Part shown: positions 59,707 to 64,000 of the stretch, one piece after another | Position numbering within the stretch: the first letter of the stretch is position 1 | Layout: each line of letters starts with the position of its first letter | Origin: an uncultured Clostridia bacterium | GTDB taxonomy: Bacteria; Bacillota; Clostridia; Oscillospirales; CAG-272 | Assembly (NCBI GenBank): GCA_944381115.1 | Contig: CALWJV010000009.1 | Span: 28,716 to 92,715 of the forward strand | DNA length: 64,000 nucleotides | Direction: 5' to 3' | Position numbers and translations under genes: made by a program | Notes under the pieces: model-generated | Seen by the model: only the letters and a program-made list of their open reading frames with translations | What the model was told of the DNA's origin: nothing | Databases searched by the model: none

Positions 59707-62016
59707 TTATTTAAAAAACTTTATTCCAAGAACTTTATAAGGAGAAAGTCCCATTCTTACTTCTCCTCCTATTACAGCCATTTTTTCGGTAACAGGGTTC
59801 ATAAGTCCGTCTGTATATGCATAATACTTATACTCATTATGAATAGTAATCTTTGCCTCGGTATCGATATCTACTCCGCTATAAACACGCATAAATAAAT
59901 CGTCACCGTCATAACGCATTGCCGAAACAAAAGCGTCTTTTACCAATATATTGCAAAGTGGCTCTACAGTGGTCTCTATCAGACGTCTGTTAAAAGAAAG
60001 AGCGTTTTGCCAAAGTTTTATTTCATCGTCACATCCATGCGGCAAGATTGCATAGTCGGTAGCAATATGATTTCCTATATTATATGACTGTGTACTTTGA
60101 CATTTGTATTCCATTGCAACGGAACGGAAAATGGTCATCATCATTATTCCGTCTTCGGTATTGTTCGCCGGATTACCCTTGTTTATAAGCGAAACACCGC
60201 ATCCGTCCTTTTGACAGTCCATAAACATACTTAAAGGTTGCGGACCTTCACTTCTGCGTACAACGGCATATGGGATCTGATGACGAATCATTCCACCATT
60301 AAGATTAGTAGGAAAAGCAACTCTGACTCTTATATGAGGTGATTTGCAATCAAATTCAGTATGATAATCTATTCTCGGAGATCCTTTGTACAATGTTACA
60401 GTACTTGTAAATGGGAATTCCGTCACCCAATAACGAAGGTTTCCCTTTTGAGTAACTCTTATTCCATCTTCGCCGAGTCTTTCTGCCTTTACTTCATATA
60501 CTCCTCCTGCCGAAAGTGCCACATTTTTATGTACCGGGAGGTTTTTCCTGTTATACGGATCAGTAAAGTTCGTTGAATATTTACTTAATTCATATTCCGA
60601 AGGATATTCAAATTCTACCCAGTTATCTCCGTTGTCTGCCTGCATCTGAAGTATCCCGAATTTTGCTTCCTTTACACTGACTATCTCTTTTCTGCTCTTC
60701 TTTTCGATAAGCGAAGAAATATATCCTTTGTCATCAATTTTTGCTTTGTAATATTCATTTTCAAATTCGCATGGAAGTTTTATTTCCGATTTTTCAATAT
60801 CTCTTGTTTTGGCATATGAAAACGCTTCTGCCTTAAACGCTGTATTTCCGTCCTCAGATACTTCCGAAACAGCAAATGGTAACGCATTGAAGAATGCCTT
60901 TTCTCCTTTTGGGGAAAGTTGGACTCTTTTTTCTTCCATCTCTTCTGTTGCCTCTTTATATTCTGCCATTGTCTGTTCAAGCGCCTCATCACATATAGTA
61001 CCGCAGATTATGTCGTGAAATTGATTTTTAAGTGTGGTCTTCCACTGTTTATCAAATCCGATGTTACGTTTTTTCATTACGGAAAGGACCTCAAGTCCGT
61101 AGAGATCCTGCTCCATTTTGTTATTATAATGCTTTATGCCGATATTAGTTGCAAAACTTCCTTTCATGGAACTTATAAACTCTCCGCTGTATACCGGTTT
61201 ACGTGAATAATCTATCTCTGCAAGCGCCTTTTCAAATGAGGAAAATCCAATACCAGGAATATCAGCTTCATTCTGAAGATTTTTCATGGCATCAAGCGCT
61301 GAATCGGCAGGCATCTTCATATCTCCTCCTGCCGGCATTATCTGATGTGCATCTCCGCACCGAACCCTATTGCGATTGTATAGGGAAAGTACTCCTTCTT
61401 TAGTGGCTGAACTCCAGCTAAGTTCCTCAGCATTAACTTTTGCCACACTGTCCTTAAATTCCAGACCTGCGTAAGATGTCGACATCCAATGCCCATATAT
61501 ACGGCTTTTATCGATTCCTTCCCAAATAAAATTTTCTTTGTCAAAATTTTTTTCCATGCATCGGCTAAAAACATAGTACTTATATCCACACTGTGTCATA
61601 ATCTCAGGAAGTGTTGAATGATGTCCCCAACAGTCGGCTATATACCCAGTCAAAACTCTTTTACTTGTATCTCCGAAAATTTTTTCGAGAGCTCTCCTTC
61701 CGTATGTTGACTGCATGTAAATACTTTCCCCGGACGGCATACACATATCCGGTACCACCCACATTCCGGGCGCAAAATTCAGTTGACCATTCACAAAAAA
61801 TTTCTTCAAAATATCATGTTTTTCAGGATTTTCATTCCAGTATCTTTCAAAAAAATACGACTGTTCGACGGTAAACGTATAGTTTTCGTCCTTTTCCATA
61901 AGTTCGCATGCCTTATTCAATATTTCAGTTGCCTTGTAATAATAATCTTTTTCAGGCTTCAGGTATGCTATATCATGATGAAAAGTAGGAATTACCGAGA
62001 TTTTTTTCTTTTTCAT
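59707..62016 (-). CDS. Alpha-mannosidase-like glycoside hydrolase (GH38)
   Basis: A 769-aa cytoplasmic GH38 protein. The zinc-binding and catalytic residues can be placed: H13 and D15 in PTFHHDIAY, nucleophile D128 in ADCWGHHSTLPEI and the late zinc His in KNQFHDIICGT. GMWVVPD (84-90) matches the conserved substrate loop. The C-terminal beta-domains (about 410-769) include the usual YKGSPRIDYHTEFDCK segment. It probably removes alpha-mannose from imported glycans. AAAGGA precedes the ATG. It is transcribed alone, with no transporter beside it. Confidence 0.9.
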   Translation of the reverse strand: MKKKKISVIPTFHHDIAYLKPEKDYYYKATEILNKACELMEKDENYTFTVEQSYFFERYWNENPEKHDILKKFFVNGQLNFAPGMWVVPDMCMPSGESIYMQSTYGRRALEKIFGDTSKRVLTGYIADCWGHHSTLPEIMTQCGYKYYVFSRCMEKNFDKENFIWEGIDKSRIYGHWMSTSYAGLEFKDSVAKVNAEELSWSSATKEGVLSLYNRNRVRCGDAHQIMPAGGDMKMPADSALDAMKNLQNEADIPGIGFSSFEKALAEIDYSRKPVYSGEFISSMKGSFATNIGIKHYNNKMEQDLYGLEVLSVMKKRNIGFDKQWKTTLKNQFHDIICGTICDEALEQTMAEYKEATEEMEEKRVQLSPKGEKAFFNALPFAVSEVSEDGNTAFKAEAFSYAKTRDIEKSEIKLPCEFENEYYKAKIDDKGYISSLIEKKSRKEIVSVKEAKFGILQMQADNGDNWVEFEYPSEYELSKYSTNFTDPYNRKNLPVHKNVALSAGGVYEVKAERLGEDGIRVTQKGNLRYWVTEFPFTSTVTLYKGSPRIDYHTEFDCKSPHIRVRVAFPTNLNGGMIRHQIPYAVVRRSEGPQPLSMFMDCQKDGCGVSLINKGNPANNTEDGIMMMTIFRSVAMEYKCQSTQSYNIGNHIATDYAILPHGCDDEIKLWQNALSFNRRLIETTVEPLCNILVKDAFVSAMRYDGDDLFMRVYSGVDIDTEAKITIHNEYKYYAYTDGLMNPVTEKMAVIGGEVRMGLSPYKVLGIKFFK

Positions 62017-62121
62017 AATAAAATCCTTTCTTGCTGTAATTAAATGTATTTTATTATTTTTAATGATGAAAACTATATTTTTTAATCATTCGGTATAACG
62101 TTAAATCTGATTTAAGTAATA

Positions 62122-62559
62122 CTATATAAAAATTTCCATTTCAATATGTTCTATTCCGTCTTCAAGATAAATATCCGATACTTTTACGAACCCCTGCTTT
62201 TCATAAAATCCTCTTGCCCTTACTTGGGCGCTTATCTTAATTTTATCGGCACCGAATTTTTCTTTTGCGGTTTTAATTCCGTACACGATTATCTGTCTGC
62301 CGAGACCTTCTCCGCGTTTCGTCGTCAAAATGCGTCCCATCGAACATTCCGGAAATGATACCCCTTTATCAAGGACACGAAGGGCTGCAAGAATTTTTCC
62401 ATCTTCTTCAATAAACACATGATAGGCATTTTTATCCTTACCGTCGGCATCTACATAAGCGCAGTTTTGTTCCACTATAAACACTTCCTGCCTTACCTTA
62501 AGAATTTCATATAGTTCAGATACGGTAAGTTCACTGAAATGCTTTATTTTAAGTTCCAT
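62122..62559 (-). CDS. elaA: GNAT acetyltransferase, ElaA family
   Basis: A 145-aa GNAT-fold protein. The N-terminal RQEVFIVEQNCAYVDADGKD is the ElaA hallmark. The acetyl-CoA loop is RGEGLGRQI and the segment ARGFYEKQGFVKV is typical. Substrates of ElaA are not established. The ribosome binding site is weak (CAGG about 9-12 nt before the ATG). It is a separate unit between GH38 and folC. Confidence 0.92.
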   Translation of the reverse strand: MELKIKHFSELTVSELYEILKVRQEVFIVEQNCAYVDADGKDKNAYHVFIEEDGKILAALRVLDKGVSFPECSMGRILTTKRGEGLGRQIIVYGIKTAKEKFGADKIKISAQVRARGFYEKQGFVKVSDIYLEDGIEHIEMEIFI

Positions 62560-62674
62560 ACTTTAAAACCTGTTTATATTTTTATTAAAAATTTCATTGC
62601 GGTTTATATTGTTTACAATCAGAATTACCATTCAGTCCTTCATAATTCAGGGATCAAAACTCGTTTTTACGTCA

Positions 62675-64000
62675 TCAGTTCCCGGAAGTTATTTTTTCAA
62701 AAGCCTCTGAAACTTCACAGTACATATATAAAGAGCCAAGGCAGACGAGCGGTATATTTTTTTCTTTGCTGTCAAAATATGCTGTTTTAAATCCGTCAAA
62801 CACAGTTTCAAAACTCTCGGATTCCACACCGAGATCACTGTAAATACCTGCAAGTTTTTCCGATGTGAGGGAGCGGGGATTGTCAGGTGTAACAGCAAAA
62901 ACCTTTCTTGCAAATACTGCAAGAGTTTTTGCCATCGCGGCGTAATCTTTATCTGCCATAACACCCGTTAGAAGATTTATTTTTTGGTTTTTAAAATAGT
63001 GCGACAGAGCGGCTTTTGCAGTCTCTACACCTTCCGGATTATGTGCGCCGTCATAGATCACTAACGGATTTTCAGATAGTTTTTCGAATCGTGCTACCCA
63101 TTTCGTACTCTCAAGACCTTTAACAATATCTTGCTTATTTATTTTAAAACCTTGCCTTCTTTTTAATATTTCAGCGATCTCGATTGCTTTAACGGCATTT
63201 TCAGGCTGGTAAAGACCAAGAAGCGAAAGTTTAACGTCAGTATAATTTTTATAATCAAAAACCGTACCGTTAAGATCAGTATTTTTTATATTGAGTTTTT
63301 TGTAATCACAGTAATAAAAGTCAGATTCTTTCTCGTCAGCCGCCTCTTTGATTACCGAAAACGCCTCGCCACCGTTTATTTCCCCAGGGTATTTTTTTTT
63401 CATCACTTCATCAATATTGTTTGATTTACCAGAATTTTCTTTTGGTCTGACTGCACATGATGCAGTAAAAACATCCTTTCCGCCGTAAAGGACAGGGCAT
63501 CCTTTTTTTATAATACCTGCTTTTTCTTTTGCAATGGCTACGATACTGTTCCCGAGAATTGCTGTGTGGTCAAGAGAAATACCGGTTATAACCGAAACAA
63601 TGGATTTCTTTATAACATTTGTTGAGTCAAGTCTTCCTCCCATACCTACTTCAAATATTACGACATCGCATTTCTCCATTTTAAAAACAACCAAAGCGAC
63701 TGCCGTTATAAGTTCAAATTCTGTCGGACTCTCTTTCATCGTATCTGCCTGCAATTTTACCCTTTCGGTAGCCTTTGTCAAAAGTTCATTGCTTACGGGA
63801 ATACCGTTTATAGCAATTCTTTCATTAAAATATTTTACATAAGGAGAGGTAAAAAGTCCGGTCTTGTACCCGGCATTGCGGAGTATGCTTTCGGTCATCG
63901 CGCATGTTGAGCCTTTCCCGTTTGTTCCGGTCACATGTACAAAAGAAAGACTGTCCTGGGGATCTCCGAGTTTTTTGCAAAGTTCTGTTATCCTTTCAAG
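62675..64000 (-). CDS. folC: Folylpolyglutamate synthase, 5' end outside the window
   Basis: At least 442 codons; the frame stays open to the right edge, so the N-terminal 20 or so residues are missing. The P-loop is VTGTNGKGST, the Mur-ligase-like ATPase core follows (LFTSPYVKYFNERIAINGIP, FEVGMGGRLDSTNV, VITGISLDHTAILG), and the C-terminal domain has YDGAHNPEG. The enzyme adds glutamates to folates and may also act as dihydrofolate synthase. The stop is at 62675; the 115 bp to elaA hold nothing recognisable. Confidence 0.95.
   Translation of the reverse strand, partial: LERITELCKKLGDPQDSLSFVHVTGTNGKGSTCAMTESILRNAGYKTGLFTSPYVKYFNERIAINGIPVSNELLTKATERVKLQADTMKESPTEFELITAVALVVFKMEKCDVVIFEVGMGGRLDSTNVIKKSIVSVITGISLDHTAILGNSIVAIAKEKAGIIKKGCPVLYGGKDVFTASCAVRPKENSGKSNNIDEVMKKKYPGEINGGEAFSVIKEAADEKESDFYYCDYKKLNIKNTDLNGTVFDYKNYTDVKLSLLGLYQPENAVKAIEIAEILKRRQGFKINKQDIVKGLESTKWVARFEKLSENPLVIYDGAHNPEGVETAKAALSHYFKNQKINLLTGVMADKDYAAMAKTLAVFARKVFAVTPDNPRSLTSEKLAGIYSDLGVESESFETVFDGFKTAYFDSKEKNIPLVCLGSLYMYCEVSEAFEKITSGN

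Overview
The window looks like a chromosomal segment of a low-GC, anaerobic, endospore-forming Clostridia bacterium (Oscillospirales/Christensenellales-like; the genus cannot be told from the sequence). The reasons are the spoIIAA-spoIIAB-sigF operon, spoIIE and a SpoVAF/GerA-type germination protein; a PerR-reverse rubrerythrin-rubredoxin oxidative-stress operon; a V/A-type ATPase; the Prp-processed form of ribosomal protein L27; strong TTGACA-17-TATAAT promoters; and GGAGG ribosome binding sites. No phage, IS element, plasmid or CRISPR array is visible.

Layout. 1-2.5 kb: a structured RNA candidate beside hpf/raiA, then a GrpB-Nudix fusion. 2.7-3.6 kb: rplM-rpsI. 3.6-4.3 kb: no recognisable gene. 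4.4-9.6 kb (minus): KDG kinase, the rubredoxin/reverse rubrerythrin/perR operon, and leuS. 9.8-12.2 kb: two unrecognised proteins, one with a duplicated, apparently inactivated HNH-like domain. 12.3-19.4 kb (minus): a glycan-catabolism run (GH78, SIS isomerase, ROK kinase, GHL6-like hydrolase) and a DUF1015 protein. 19.6-21.4 kb: spoIIAA-spoIIAB-sigF. 21.5-29.1 kb: an MgsA-like protein lacking catalytic residues, a trigger-factor-like lipoprotein, a SpoVAF/GerA protein, an AraC regulator, malic enzyme, an aminotransferase and an unknown protein. 29.3-38.3 kb: a nine-gene V-type ATPase operon. 38.3-40.8 kb (minus): a polar amino-acid ABC transporter. 41.0-42.2 kb: rplU-prp-rpmA behind a structured leader. 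42.5-49.5 kb: a GH106-like hydrolase, mntP, an alpha/beta hydrolase, tRNA-Pro(CGG) on minus, and rsmB. 49.8-52.2 kb (minus): spoIIE. 52.5-56.4 kb: a 61-aa protein and a YhaO/YhaN repair pair. 56.5-57.4 kb (minus): pnuC behind a long terminator-containing leader. 57.6-59.6 kb: two CobW/COG0523 GTPases, the second fused to a YcgQ/DUF1980-like domain. 59.7-64 kb (minus): GH38 alpha-mannosidase, ElaA-like acetyltransferase, and folC, which runs off the right edge.

How the genes work together. The SpoIIA proteins and SpoIIE form the forespore partner switch that releases sigma-F. Their promoters carry Spo0A-box-like sites with 21-22 bp spacers, and a sigma-F-like promoter sits in an unusual gap before sigF. 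The GH78/GHL6/ROK/SIS run, GH106, GH38 and KDG kinase point to plant- or mucin-glycan catabolism, probably of imported oligosaccharides because the hydrolases lack signal peptides. The c-subunit of the V-ATPase has the residues known to bind Na+, suggesting Na+ coupling.

Most promising undescribed items: the structured RNA next to hpf (20-457), the pnuC leader (57191-57404), the COG0523-DUF1980 fusion, the MgsA-like protein with substituted catalytic residues, and the duplicated HNH-like protein. All functional statements come from reading motifs by eye; no database search was run.
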